From: Comamonadaceae bacterium ALPHA2B
Lineage (GTDB): Bacteria > Pseudomonadota > Gammaproteobacteria > Burkholderiales > Burkholderiaceae_C
Length of the DNA: 64,000 nt
NCBI GenBank assembly: GCA_005503065.1
Contig: SCOE01000021.1
Location: 1-64,000, forward strand
Reading direction: 5' to 3'
A program made the position numbers and the translations under genes. Under the pieces are notes generated by a model that did no database searches, was not told the DNA's origin, and saw only the letters and a program-made list of their open reading frames with translations. Positions 1 through 8,747 of the stretch are shown one piece after another (positions within the stretch are counted from its first letter, which is position 1; every line of letters starts with the position of its first letter).

Positions 1-67
1 GCCTGATCCGTCGGGGACCCTGCGCCCCCCTGTTCCTTCCATCCAAGTTCCATCGCGAGATTCACTC

Positions 68-607
68 ATGCCCCACGACACACTCATCGACGTCTGGTCG
101 GTCGAAGGCCGCTTCCAGCACCTGGTCTACAGCCCGCGCGGCGAGCACGAAGGCGTGCTGATCGACACCGACGGCGTGCCCACGCAGTTCGTCTTCGACA
201 AGCACGACACGGGCGCGGCCGCCGCATTCGCGCACGTCAAACCCGGCCAGCGGGTCACGCTCGAAGGCAGCGAGCGGCCGGCCTCGCCCAAGGGCGAAGG
301 CGCGCACGTGGTGTACGACTTCCACCGCCTCAGCGAAGTCGACGGCCAACCCCTGGCGCCGGTGCACGACGACGCACCGGCCGAGGGCCGCGTGCTCCGC
401 ATCAACCATGCGAAGCACGGTGCGCCCAACGGCGTGGTGCTCGACACCGGCGACTTCGTGCACCTCAAGCCCGAAGGCTTCGCGCAACTGGGCCTCCAGC
501 CCGGCGACCACGTACGCGCCGAAGGCCCCGCGCAGCCGCTGGCCGATGGCCGGGGCCGCGTGATCGAGGCGCACACCGTCAACGGCACGCCGCTGGACGC
601 CCACTGA
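68..607 (+). CDS. Hypothetical protein, 179 aa
   Basis: I do not recognise this protein. It is small, acidic and probably cytosolic, with no signal peptide or membrane segment. It reads as two similar beta-rich halves: residues about 1-75 contain VKPGQRVTLEG and residues about 100-179 contain LQPGDHVRAEG. Both look like turns of an OB-fold or SH3-like barrel, so an internal duplication is likely. The MFS gene starts 25 bp downstream behind a strong Shine-Dalgarno, so the two may be co-transcribed. The start is the first ATG; no clear ribosome site is visible before it. Confidence 0.7.
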   Translation: MPHDTLIDVWSVEGRFQHLVYSPRGEHEGVLIDTDGVPTQFVFDKHDTGAAAAFAHVKPGQRVTLEGSERPASPKGEGAHVVYDFHRLSEVDGQPLAPVHDDAPAEGRVLRINHAKHGAPNGVVLDTGDFVHLKPEGFAQLGLQPGDHVRAEGPAQPLADGRGRVIEAHTVNGTPLDAH

Positions 608-632
608 CCCGCGCCAAGGAGGAGGCCGGCCC

Positions 633-1901
633 ATGTCCAGCACGCTCGCCATGCCCCTGGAGGCCGGCCCCCGCGCCGGTGCGCCGGCCACCGCCGCCTC
701 GCTCGCCGCCCTGGCGTGGACGGCCTTTTTCCTGGCCGACGTGCGCGACGGGCTCGGCCCCTTCCTGGCCACTTACCTGCAGAGCCAGCGCGTCGACCAG
801 ACGCTGATCGGCGTCACGATGACGGCCGGCGGGCTGGCCGCCGTGCTCATGACGCCCTTCGCCGGTGCCTGGGCCGACCGCTGGACCGCCAAGCGCGCGC
901 TGATGGCCATCGCCGTGGTGGCCGTCATGCTCGGCAGCGGCTGCGCCTTCCTCACGACCTCGCCGTGGCTGCTGGTCGGCTCGCAGGTGGTCGCGGGCGC
1001 GGCCGGCGCGCTGCTGGCCGCCGCGCTGGCCGCGCTCACGCTGGGCCTGGCCCGCCGCGAGGGGCTGCGCCGCCAGACCGGCCGCAACGAGGCCTGGAGC
1101 CACGCCGGCAACATCGTGTCGGCGCTGGGCGCCGGCATCGTGGCGCAGCAGTTCGGGGCGCCCTGGATGATGTCGGTGATGGCGGTGATGGCCGTGGGCA
1201 GCCTGCTGTGCCTGGCGACCATCCGTGCCGGCGACATCGACCATGCGGCGGCGCGCGGCGTGGAGGCCGGCGCGGCCGAGCCCCAGGCCGGGGGCCCGGG
1301 CGGCTTCGGCGAGCTGCTGCGCCACCGCGCGCTGTGGCTCTTCGCGCTGGCCTGCGCCTTCTTCCACCTGGGCAACGCGGCCATGCTGCCGCTGCTGAAC
1401 CAGCGCCTGGCCGCGACGCAGCCCGATGCCGCCTCGCTGCTGTGGACCGGGGTCGCCATCGTGGTCGCGCAGCTGACGATGGTGCCGGTCGCGCTGTGGG
1501 TGGCGCGCAGCCGCCGGCTGGACCTGTCGGCCTTCGTCTACCTCGCCATCCTGATCCTGCCGGTGCGCGGCCTGCTCGCCTGGGGCTTTCCCAGCGTGTG
1601 GGCCAACATCCCGGTGCAGGTGCTCGACGGCATTGCGGCCGGCGCGCTGGGCGTGGCCACGCCGCTGATGGTGGAACGCTATGCGCGCGGCACCGGCCGC
1701 TACAACCTGGCGCTGGGGCTGGTGCTGACGCTGCAAGGCATCGGCGCGGCCCTCAGTGCCGGCGTGGCCAACGCGGTGGTCGGCGCACGCGGCCATTTCG
1801 GCCTGGCCTTCGCAGTGCTGGCGGGCTGCGCGCTGCTGGCCATGCCGGTGTTCATGCTGGCGCAGCGCGCCAACGCCCGAGAGGCCTCGCGCACCGCCTG
1901 A
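633..1901 (+). CDS. MFS transporter, 422 aa
   Basis: This is an inner-membrane major facilitator protein with about 12 hydrophobic segments. The loop after TM2 carries GAWADRWTAKR, the MFS motif A, at about residues 82-92. The N terminus before TM1 is about 25 residues and cytoplasmic. The start is well supported by AAGGAGGAGG about 10 bp upstream. The substrate cannot be read from sequence; an efflux or small-metabolite role is possible. It ends 12 bp before the convergent end of the next MFS gene, with little room for a terminator. Confidence 0.85.
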   Translation: MSSTLAMPLEAGPRAGAPATAASLAALAWTAFFLADVRDGLGPFLATYLQSQRVDQTLIGVTMTAGGLAAVLMTPFAGAWADRWTAKRALMAIAVVAVMLGSGCAFLTTSPWLLVGSQVVAGAAGALLAAALAALTLGLARREGLRRQTGRNEAWSHAGNIVSALGAGIVAQQFGAPWMMSVMAVMAVGSLLCLATIRAGDIDHAAARGVEAGAAEPQAGGPGGFGELLRHRALWLFALACAFFHLGNAAMLPLLNQRLAATQPDAASLLWTGVAIVVAQLTMVPVALWVARSRRLDLSAFVYLAILILPVRGLLAWGFPSVWANIPVQVLDGIAAGALGVATPLMVERYARGTGRYNLALGLVLTLQGIGAALSAGVANAVVGARGHFGLAFAVLAGCALLAMPVFMLAQRANAREASRTA

Positions 1902-1913
1902 GCGCCCGCAGGC

Positions 1914-3194
1914 CTAGCGGGCGCGCGCGGGCGGATGCGCCAGCGCCAGGCGCGGCAGCCAGCCGAAGGCGATCGCCATCAGTGCCATGCCTGCGGCGAC
2001 CATGGGCAGCACCATCGGCCAGGCGCCGTGGCTCATGGTGTTGTCGACGAAGCGCGCCGCGAACTGCCCCAGGCAGAAGGCGACGAACATCATGGCGAAG
2101 CCCGACCACGACACCGCGCGGCCGGCCAGGTGCGGCAGGTCGCCCACGGCGCCCGCCTGGCCGCAGGGCTGGTGGATGCCGTGGCCCAGCACGTACACCG
2201 CATGCCCGAGCAGCAGCGGCAGCACCGACTGCGGCCACAGCGCGCAGCCCAGCATCTGGATGCAGGCGCCCGAGAGGCTCAGCGACGCACCCAGCTGCAC
2301 CGTGCGCACGGCGCCCCAGCGCCGCAGCAGGCGCCGGCACATCGTGGTGCTGAAGATGTAGACCATCGATCCGCCCGCCGGGATCCAGCCGTACAGCGCC
2401 GGCGACAGGCCCAGCAGGTCGATGTAGACCATCGGCGAGAGCAGCAGGAAGCAGAAGATCCCGCCATAGGTGGCGGCCGCCAGAGCGGCCCAGGCCCGGA
2501 AGCTGCGGCTCGCGAACACCTCGCGCGCGCTGCCGCGGGCCACGGGCGTGGCGGCCTCGCCGGGCGCCAGCGGCGCATGCGTCTCGGCGAAGTCGCGCCA
2601 GCACAGGACGAAGAGCACGCACGCGTACACCGCCATCGCGCCCAGCACCCAGCGCCATCCCAGCCCCTGTACCAGCCAGGCCCCGATCACGGGCGCGAAC
2701 AGCGCCACCACGCCCAGCCCGGTGAGGCCGCGCGCCATGATGTGCGGCCCCTCGTGCGCCGGGTACAGGTCGCGCACCGCCGCGCGCGCGCACACGAGGA
2801 TCGCCGCCATCGAGAAGCCCTGCACCGCCCGCCAGCCCACCAGCCACCCCACGCTGCCGGCCAGCGCGCAGCCCACGGCCGCCACCGCGTAGCAGCCCAG
2901 CCCTGCCAGCAGCACTGGGCGCCGGCCGAAGCGGTCGGCCAGCGGCCCGCACAGCAGCTGCGCCAGGCCGAAGGCCAGCACGAAGACGGTGAGGCTGCTG
3001 CTGGCCGAGCCCAGCTCGCGCGCGATGGCCGGCAACGCCGGCAGGTAGCTGTCGGTGGCCACCGGCTGGGCAGCGAGCAGCAGTGGCAGCAGCAGCGCGA
3101 ACGCGATGGGCCGGCGCCGGCCCCCGACCGGCTGAGAAGAACGGGGATCGCCCGGTGCCGGGCTCACGATGCGCCGGCCTTGCGCCGACGGCAC
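1914..3194 (-). CDS. Bcr/CflA-family drug-efflux MFS transporter
   Basis: This is a 426 aa inner-membrane protein with about 12 transmembrane segments. TM1 is followed by TDSYLPALPAIARELG, the signature of the Bcr/CflA subfamily, which exports bicyclomycin, chloramphenicol or sulfonamides. Motif A appears as GPLADRFGRRPVLL near residues 80-95. The start used is a GTG; a GTG about eight codons later would also be possible, and neither has a strong Shine-Dalgarno. It stands alone on its strand, with about 200 bp separating it from dctP. Confidence 0.85.
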   Translation of the reverse strand: MPSAQGRRIVSPAPGDPRSSQPVGGRRRPIAFALLLPLLLAAQPVATDSYLPALPAIARELGSASSSLTVFVLAFGLAQLLCGPLADRFGRRPVLLAGLGCYAVAAVGCALAGSVGWLVGWRAVQGFSMAAILVCARAAVRDLYPAHEGPHIMARGLTGLGVVALFAPVIGAWLVQGLGWRWVLGAMAVYACVLFVLCWRDFAETHAPLAPGEAATPVARGSAREVFASRSFRAWAALAAATYGGIFCFLLLSPMVYIDLLGLSPALYGWIPAGGSMVYIFSTTMCRRLLRRWGAVRTVQLGASLSLSGACIQMLGCALWPQSVLPLLLGHAVYVLGHGIHQPCGQAGAVGDLPHLAGRAVSWSGFAMMFVAFCLGQFAARFVDNTMSHGAWPMVLPMVAAGMALMAIAFGWLPRLALAHPPARAR

Positions 3195-3272
3195 ACGGCC
3201 TGCGTCTGGACGAAGGGAAGGATTTCTGCGAAAGGACTCATGACGGCATCCGCCGCGCGGCGGATTTGAACG

Positions 3273-3326
3273 ATTTCGGGCTACAGCGCCCGTCCCGCCT
3301 GCGCGGGCAGCTATGAAATCGGTAGC
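3273..3326 (-). repeat. Dispersed intergenic repeat, family R, copy 1
   Basis: Read on the minus strand, this begins with a small hairpin (GCTAcc..catAGC type), followed by a GC-rich middle and a GCCCGAAAT end. It matches the layout of copies at 28826, 39498 and 59635. It lies 70 bp past the dctP stop codon, on the strand of dctP transcription. This copy is the most diverged of the four. Confidence 0.6.
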
Positions 3327-3335
3327 AACAAACGC

Positions 3336-3372
3336 GCCACGCCCGCCGGGCGCGCGGCCCGGCGGGCGTGGC
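3336..3372 (-). terminator. Perfect 16-bp GC hairpin after dctP
   Basis: The arms at 3336-3351 and 3357-3372 are perfect reverse complements around a 5-base loop. The hairpin lies 24 bp past the dctP stop and is followed on the minus strand by GCGTTTGTTGC, a weak T-rich run. It is probably the terminator of the quiC-MFS-aroE-dctP operon, but the short U tract means factor-independent action is not certain. Confidence 0.65.
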
Positions 3373-3395
3373 AGGCAGGCCGCGCGTGGGCACCG

Positions 3396-4403
3396 CTACT
3401 TGCGGACCTTGGCAATCTCGGCCATCAGCTCCTTGACGGTGGACTCGCCCACACTGGCGGTGTACTTGTCGATCACGGGCTTGACCTTCTCGCGCAGCTT
3501 GGCGACTTCGGCCGGCGGGAGCTCGGTCACGGTCATGCCGGCCTGCTTGAGCGCGGCCAGCGCCGAGTCGGCCGCGCCGCGCGAGACCTGGCGCTGGAAG
3601 GCGGTGGCCTCGGCCGCCGAATCGGTGAGCACCTTCTTCTCGTCGGCCGAGAGGCCGTCCCAGAATTTCCTGCTGATGATGAGCGCCTGCGGGTTGTAGA
3701 TGTGCCGCGTCTGCGTGACGTACTTCTGCACCTCGGCGAACTTGGAGGACAGGATCACCGTGTTGGGGTTCTCCTGACCGTCGACCACGCGCTGCTCCAG
3801 CGCCGGGAACACCTCGGGGAAAGGCAGCGGCGTGGCGTTGGCCCCCAGCGTGTTGAACAGGTCGATGTAGATCGGCGACTGGATCACCCGCACCTTCAGG
3901 CCCGCGATGTCCTCGGCCCGCGCCACCGGGCGGCGGCTGTTGGTGAGGTTGCGAAAGCCCAGGTCCCAGTAGGCCAGGCCGTGCATCTGCTTCTCGTCGA
4001 GGCGCGCGAGCAGCTTCTGGCCGAAGGGGCCGTCGGTCACCGCGTCGGCCTCCTGCGCATTGCCGAAGAGGAAGGGGAAGTCGTAGACCGCGAATTCCTT
4101 GACCTGCGCCGCCAGGATGCCGGCGTTGAGCACCGTCATCTCCACCGTACCGCCCTGCAGCGCCGAGACGGTCTGCAGGTCGCCGCCGAGCGCGCCGCCC
4201 GGGAAGAGCTTCACGGTCATCCTGCCGCCGGACTTCTGCGCCACCAGGTCGGCGAACTTCTGCGCGCCCTGGGCCTGGGGGTGGCCGGTCTGGTTCTGGA
4301 AGGCGAACTTGATCGTCCGCTCCTTCACCTGCGCCAGCGCCGGGCCGGCCGCCAGAACGCCCATGGCCACCAGGGCGGTGGCCAGCAGTTGTCTCTTCTT
4401 CAT
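3396..4403 (-). CDS. dctP: TRAP transporter solute-binding protein, DctP family
   Basis: This is a 335 aa periplasmic receptor of the DctP/SBP_bac_7 family. Residues 1-24 form a Sec signal peptide ending ALA-Q. Family features follow: an IKFAFQNQTGHP-like first strand, FPGGALG, and the conserved arginine segment GLKVRVIQSPIY near residue 155 that contacts the ligand carboxylate. The ATG at 4403 was chosen because GAAGGAGA lies about 8 bp upstream and the signal peptide starts there. It is the last gene of the quinate/shikimate operon, 58 bp after the aroE-like gene. No DctQ or DctM membrane gene is in the window, so it must pair with a partner elsewhere. Quinate, shikimate or a similar acid is the inferred ligand. 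Confidence 0.9.
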   Translation of the reverse strand: MKKRQLLATALVAMGVLAAGPALAQVKERTIKFAFQNQTGHPQAQGAQKFADLVAQKSGGRMTVKLFPGGALGGDLQTVSALQGGTVEMTVLNAGILAAQVKEFAVYDFPFLFGNAQEADAVTDGPFGQKLLARLDEKQMHGLAYWDLGFRNLTNSRRPVARAEDIAGLKVRVIQSPIYIDLFNTLGANATPLPFPEVFPALEQRVVDGQENPNTVILSSKFAEVQKYVTQTRHIYNPQALIISRKFWDGLSADEKKVLTDSAAEATAFQRQVSRGAADSALAALKQAGMTVTELPPAEVAKLREKVKPVIDKYTASVGESTVKELMAEIAKVRK

Positions 4404-4461
4404 CTCGCTGTCTCCTTCTTCGTTGTGGAACCTTTTCGTGCGCCGCGTGCGGCGCATCCCG

Positions 4462-5295
4462 TCAATAGCGCAGTGTGGCCACCTCCCGCAGGGCTTCGGG
4501 CGTGGTGCTGCCGAAGCCGAAGAACTCCAGGTAGGCCGGAATCTGCTCGAACAGCATGTCGGTGCCGACCTGCACCGCGCACCCGCGCGCCTTGGCGGCC
4601 TGCAGCAGCGGCGTGTATTCGGACTTCATGACCACCTCGCCGACGAAGGTGGTGGGCGCGATGCGCTCGACGTCGAAGGGCAGCGGGTCGCCCTCCTTCA
4701 TGCCCAGCGGCGTGGCGTTGACGACCACGTCGAAGCCGGCCGGGTCCTTCGAGCCCGTGAGCACGACGAGTTGCGGGTAGTGCGCCCGCAGGCGACCCGC
4801 CAGCGCCTCGGCCGATGCGGGATTCGCGTCGAAGAGCATCAGCTCGGCAGCGCCCGCCGCGGCGATGGACGCCGCGATGGCCGAACCCACGCCGCCCGCG
4901 CCCGACACCAGCACCTTCGTGCCCCTGAACGGCCGCCCCTTGCGCTCCACGCCGCGCACGAAACCGGCGCCATCGAACATGTCGCCCAGCAGGCTGCCGT
5001 CGGGGCGCTTGAGGATCGCGTTGCAGGCGCCGGCGATGCGCGCCGTGGGCGTCACCTCGTCGACCAGCGACAGCGTCGAGATCTTGTGCGGCATCGTGAC
5101 CAGCGCGCCGCGCAGGTTGGAGAAACGCATGATCTGCGGCAGCGCGGCGGCGTAGTCCTCGGCCTTGACGCCCATGGGCACGACGACGGCGTCGATGCCC
5201 TGCTGGTCGAACCAGGGGTTGTAGATCATCGGCGCCTTGAAGGTCTCGGTCGGGTAGCCGATGTGGGCGATGAGGGTGGTCTTGCCGGAAATCAT
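4462..5295 (-). CDS. Shikimate/quinate dehydrogenase family (AroE-like) 1
   Basis: This is a 277 aa NAD(P)-dependent dehydrogenase with the AroE fold. The catalytic lysine sits in TMPHK, followed by the conserved Asn in GACNAI and Asp in LGDMFDGAG. The Rossmann motif is VSGAGGVGSA near residue 130. The N-terminal substrate loop reads GYPTETFKAPM instead of the usual P-I-x-H-S-x-S-P, so the two serines that hold the shikimate carboxylate are absent. Its place in a quiC operon, 27 bp after an organic-acid MFS gene, argues for a catabolic role on quinate, shikimate or an analogue rather than for aromatic amino acid biosynthesis. The exact substrate is inference. Confidence 0.85.
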   Translation of the reverse strand: MISGKTTLIAHIGYPTETFKAPMIYNPWFDQQGIDAVVVPMGVKAEDYAAALPQIMRFSNLRGALVTMPHKISTLSLVDEVTPTARIAGACNAILKRPDGSLLGDMFDGAGFVRGVERKGRPFRGTKVLVSGAGGVGSAIAASIAAAGAAELMLFDANPASAEALAGRLRAHYPQLVVLTGSKDPAGFDVVVNATPLGMKEGDPLPFDVERIAPTTFVGEVVMKSEYTPLLQAAKARGCAVQVGTDMLFEQIPAYLEFFGFGSTTPEALREVATLRY

Positions 5296-5322
5296 GGAAG
5301 TCGAGGGCTCGGATGCACGGGG

Positions 5323-6732
5323 TCAGGCGGCGGCGTTCTGCAGCCGGCCGCCGTCCAGGGCCTGTTCGCGCAGGCGATCGTAGTCGGCCTTGGGCACGGG
5401 CACGGCGTCGGCATTGCCCAGGTCCTTCATGTGGACGCGGTAGGTCTCGCGGGCGCTCAGCGCGGCCAGGGCGGAGATCACGGTGACGCCGAAGGCGATG
5501 GCGCCGACCGTGAACCAGATGTTGGCTGCACCGGGAGGCGCGACGGCGGTGAACAGCGCCGGCAGCATGGCCGTGATGGCGGTGCCGATGTTCTGCGAGA
5601 TGGCCATGGCCGAGACGCGGGTACGGGTCGGGAACAGCTCGGGGTAGAACGAGGGAAACACGGCGTTGTAGCCCTGGTAGACCACGCCCCACATCAGCAG
5701 CGACATGCAGATCGCCAGCGGCACGTTCTTGATGCTGATGGCGTAGAGGTAGCCGAAGGCCAGCAGGCCCGAGAGCAGCGCGCCGACGATGATGGGCGGG
5801 CGGCGGCCGATCCTGTCCGACAGGTTGCCCACGAAGGGGATCACCAGCACCGCCAGGATGTTGCCGAGCACCGGGATCCAGAGGTAGATGTCCTTGGCGA
5901 AGCCGATGCCGTAGGCCGGCTGCACCGCGTAGGCGGCGCCGAAGATGGTGGCGACCACCGGGATCACGTTCATCAGCGCCATGCACACCACGCGCAGCAT
6001 GTCGGGCGTGCTGTACTTGAAGGCGTCGACGATGGGCGAGCGCGCACGCTGCTTCTGCTCGGACTTCTCGGTGAAGGCCGGTGTCTCTTCCACTTCGCGG
6101 CGGATGATCCAGCCGGCAATGATGACGATGAAGCTCAGCAGGAAGGGAACGCGCCAGCCCCAGCTGTTGAACTGCTCGGCGGGCATGTAGTGCGCCAGCG
6201 GAAGGAACACCGCGGCGGCCAGGATCTGGCCGGCCTGCACCCCCTGCAGCGCGAAGCTGGCGAAGAAGCCGCGGCGGCCGAAGGGCGCGTGCTCCAGGAT
6301 CATCGAGCTCGCACCCGAGATCTCGCCGGCGACGGCAAAGCCCTGGATCAGCCGCATCAGCACCAGCAGCGCGGGCGCCCACAGGCCGATCTGGTCGTAG
6401 GTGGGCAGCAGGCCCACCGCGATGGTCGAGAAGCCCATCAGGAACATGCACCACACCAGCACCTTCTTGCGCCCGTGCGTGTCGCCCATGTGGCCGAGCA
6501 CGAAGGCGCCGATGGGGCGAGCCACGTAGCCCACGCCGTAGGTGGCGAGCGACGCGATGATGGCGATGGCCGGATCGCCCTTGGGGAAGAAGATCTGCGG
6601 AAAGATCAGCGCCGCCGCGGTGGCGTAGATGAAGAAGTCGTAGTACTCGAGTGCGGAGCCGATCCAGCCGCTGGCGGCGGCCTTCTTCGACTGGTGCTTG
6701 CCCTGCGGCTCGTGGGCGGTGGCTGTGGACAT
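5323..6732 (-). CDS. MFS metabolite:proton symporter, shikimate/quinate (ShiA/ProP-like)
   Basis: This is a 469 aa inner-membrane transporter with 12 predicted segments, of the metabolite:H+ symporter subgroup. The N terminus shows SALEYYDFFIYATAAALIF, typical of this subgroup, then motif A as GAFVLGHMGDTHGRKK near residue 85. A GGAGA ribosome site precedes the ATG. It lies between quiC (65 bp upstream) and the aroE-like gene (27 bp downstream) on the same strand. Uptake of quinate, shikimate, dehydroshikimate or protocatechuate is therefore the likely job, by context and by resemblance to ShiA. Confidence 0.88.
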   Translation of the reverse strand: MSTATAHEPQGKHQSKKAAASGWIGSALEYYDFFIYATAAALIFPQIFFPKGDPAIAIIASLATYGVGYVARPIGAFVLGHMGDTHGRKKVLVWCMFLMGFSTIAVGLLPTYDQIGLWAPALLVLMRLIQGFAVAGEISGASSMILEHAPFGRRGFFASFALQGVQAGQILAAAVFLPLAHYMPAEQFNSWGWRVPFLLSFIVIIAGWIIRREVEETPAFTEKSEQKQRARSPIVDAFKYSTPDMLRVVCMALMNVIPVVATIFGAAYAVQPAYGIGFAKDIYLWIPVLGNILAVLVIPFVGNLSDRIGRRPPIIVGALLSGLLAFGYLYAISIKNVPLAICMSLLMWGVVYQGYNAVFPSFYPELFPTRTRVSAMAISQNIGTAITAMLPALFTAVAPPGAANIWFTVGAIAFGVTVISALAALSARETYRVHMKDLGNADAVPVPKADYDRLREQALDGGRLQNAAA

Positions 6733-6797
6733 GAGGTTGTCTCCGTGTGGAAAGGGTCGGTGCGTGTGAGAAGGGAAAAGGAAGGCAGAAGGGATGC

Positions 6798-8747
6798 TCA
6801 GGACTGCTGCGCCTGCGCCGCCATGCGGGCCGCCGCGTTGGCCGCGCCGTAGGCGTCGTAGCCGCCGATGCGCTGCACGATCTCGAAGAAGAAGCCCGGC
6901 TCGCCGCCCTCGGTGTAGATGTGCAGGAAGTCGCCGGCAGCCGAGCGGTCGAAGAGCACGCCCGCCGCGCGCAGGCGCTCGATGAAGTCGTCGGCCAGGT
7001 CCAGCCGCGTCGGCAGGTCGTCGTGGTAGTTGGGCGAGATGGGCAGGAAACGCACGCCGGCCGCGCGCAGGCGGTCCACGGTGGCAAAGATGTCCTCGCA
7101 GGCCAGCGCGATGTGGTGCACCGCGCCGCCTCCGGTGCGGGTGAGCGTGCGTGCCGTGCGGGTGCGCCGGCTCGGCGACGCGTTGAGCACCAGGCGCACG
7201 CTGCGCTCGGCGTTGGCCACGCCGCGGCTGCGCACCAGGCCGAAGGGGTCGGCCAGTTCAAGGCTTTCGCCGGGCGTGAGGCCCAGCACGGCGCGCGAGA
7301 AGAGCACCCAGGTGTCCTGCTGGTCCACGGCCAGGCCCAGCGCCACGTGGTCGACGCTGCGCAGGCCGGCGCCGGCGCAATGGCCTTCGCCTTCGAGCAC
7401 GAAGTCGGCTTCGAACAGCGCGCCGGTCGACATTTCGCCGGGAATGAAATGGACCAGGTTGCCGCCCGGTGCCACGATGGCCGGCACGGCGATCTCGCCG
7501 GGGCCGCGCGGACTGTCGTGCCGCAGCGAGCACATGGCGACCGCGCGTTCGGCCGCCTGCTGCGCATCGCCGGCACGCAGGCCCAGCGCGCAGACCGAGG
7601 GGCCGTGCAGGTCGAAGCGCTCGCGGGCGAAGGAACCGGGCTGCGCGTTGACGATGAAACGGATCTCGCCCTGGCGGTAGAGCGTGACGGCCTTGGAACG
7701 GTGGCGACCGATGCGGCGGAAACCCAGCTGCTCGAACTGCGCGCCGAGCACGGGCGCCGAAGCCTCGTCGGCGGCGAATTCGATGAAGCCGATGTCGAAG
7801 AGCGTGGGGACGGGCGGCGGGTCGAACAGTTCGATCGCTGCCCCACCCGTTCGGGCTGAGCCTGTCGAAGCCTCGCGCAGCGCTTCGACAGGCTCAGCGT
7901 GAACGGCCGGTTCCAGGGAGTCGTTCTTGCCCAGCCGCCCCCGCACCTCGCTCTCCAGCCACAGCAGCGAACGCATCGCATCGACCGCGGTGCGGCGGTT
8001 CGGCGTCTCGCGGAACACGTCGTTGAAGATCTCCAGCGACAGCGGCCCGGTGTAGCCGGCCTGCAGCGTCTTCTCGAGGAAGGTCACGCAGTCGAAATCG
8101 CCCTGCCCCGGAAAGCTGCGGTGGTGGCGTGCCCACTGCACCACGTCGATGGCCATCAGCGGCGCATCGGCCATCTGCAGGAAGAAGATCTTCTCGCCCG
8201 GGATGTCGGCGATGCCGGACGGATCGTCCTTCAGCGACAGCGTATGGAAGCTGTCGAGGATCAGCCCCAGCGCCGGGTGGTCGGCGCGGCGCACGATCTC
8301 CCAGGCCTGGGCGTACAGCGAGGTGAAGCGCCCCCAGGCCAGCGCCTCGAAGCCCACGCGCAGGCCGCGGCGCGCGGCGCGCTCGGCCAGTTCGTGCAGC
8401 TGCGCGGCGGCCAGCGCCGGGTCGTCCTTGAGCAGCGGCGAGGTGTTGGAGCAGCACAGCATGAGCGACGCGCCCATGGCCTGCATGACGTCGAACTTGC
8501 GCTCGGCGCGCTCGAGGCTGCGGCGGAACTGCGCCTCGGGCATGCCTTCGAAATCGCGGAAGGGCTGGTACAGGTCGACCGCGAGGCCGAGGTCGGCGGC
8601 GATGCGGCCGAGCTCGGCGGCCGAACCGTTGAAGTTGATGAAGTCCGCCTCGAAGAGCTCGAAGCCGTCGAAGCCGGCGGCAGCGATGGCCTCGAGCTTC
8701 TGGCGCAGCGTGCCGCTGAGGGAGACGGTGGCGATGGAACGGTGCAT
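6798..8747 (-). CDS. quiC: 3-dehydroshikimate dehydratase, bifunctional TIM-barrel/HPPD-like (QuiC type)
   Basis: This is a 649 aa two-domain protein. Residues about 1-275 form an AP-endonuclease-like TIM barrel (GFDGFELFEADFINF, then GLILDSFHTL and the E/H metal ligands). Residues about 310-645 form a hydroxyphenylpyruvate-dioxygenase-like domain, with metal-ligand positions in SVDHVAL, AVHHIALACED and FFFEIVQR. This architecture is the QuiC1 family, which dehydrates 3-dehydroshikimate to protocatechuate. It is the first gene of the minus-strand operon. Oddly, linker residues about 281-301 are encoded by a palindromic repeat found elsewhere in the window; they read AEPVEALREASTGSARTG and keep the frame open. 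Confidence 0.9.
   Translation of the reverse strand: MHRSIATVSLSGTLRQKLEAIAAAGFDGFELFEADFINFNGSAAELGRIAADLGLAVDLYQPFRDFEGMPEAQFRRSLERAERKFDVMQAMGASLMLCCSNTSPLLKDDPALAAAQLHELAERAARRGLRVGFEALAWGRFTSLYAQAWEIVRRADHPALGLILDSFHTLSLKDDPSGIADIPGEKIFFLQMADAPLMAIDVVQWARHHRSFPGQGDFDCVTFLEKTLQAGYTGPLSLEIFNDVFRETPNRRTAVDAMRSLLWLESEVRGRLGKNDSLEPAVHAEPVEALREASTGSARTGGAAIELFDPPPVPTLFDIGFIEFAADEASAPVLGAQFEQLGFRRIGRHRSKAVTLYRQGEIRFIVNAQPGSFARERFDLHGPSVCALGLRAGDAQQAAERAVAMCSLRHDSPRGPGEIAVPAIVAPGGNLVHFIPGEMSTGALFEADFVLEGEGHCAGAGLRSVDHVALGLAVDQQDTWVLFSRAVLGLTPGESLELADPFGLVRSRGVANAERSVRLVLNASPSRRTRTARTLTRTGGGAVHHIALACEDIFATVDRLRAAGVRFLPISPNYHDDLPTRLDLADDFIERLRAAGVLFDRSAAGDFLHIYTEGGEPGFFFEIVQRIGGYDAYGAANAAARMAAQAQQS
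7847..7906. repeat. REP-like palindromic element inside quiC
   Basis: The 24-nt arms at 7847-7870 and 7883-7906 are inverted copies of CCGTTC..GCTGAGCCTGTCGAAG with 22 of 24 positions matching, around a 12-nt spacer. The same arm sequence makes up the element at 60429-60487. It is a multiple of 3 long and lies between the two QuiC domains, so it is translated. Confidence 0.9.

Noticed and set aside
4099-6852. A 917-codon plus-strand frame
   Set aside because: It is antisense to dctP, aroE-like and MFS genes; no signature or ribosome site.
4400-7981. A 1193-codon open frame on the minus strand
   Set aside because: It is the shadow of the quiC, MFS and aroE-like genes in another frame; its translation is rich in Arg, Ala and Pro and has no domain.
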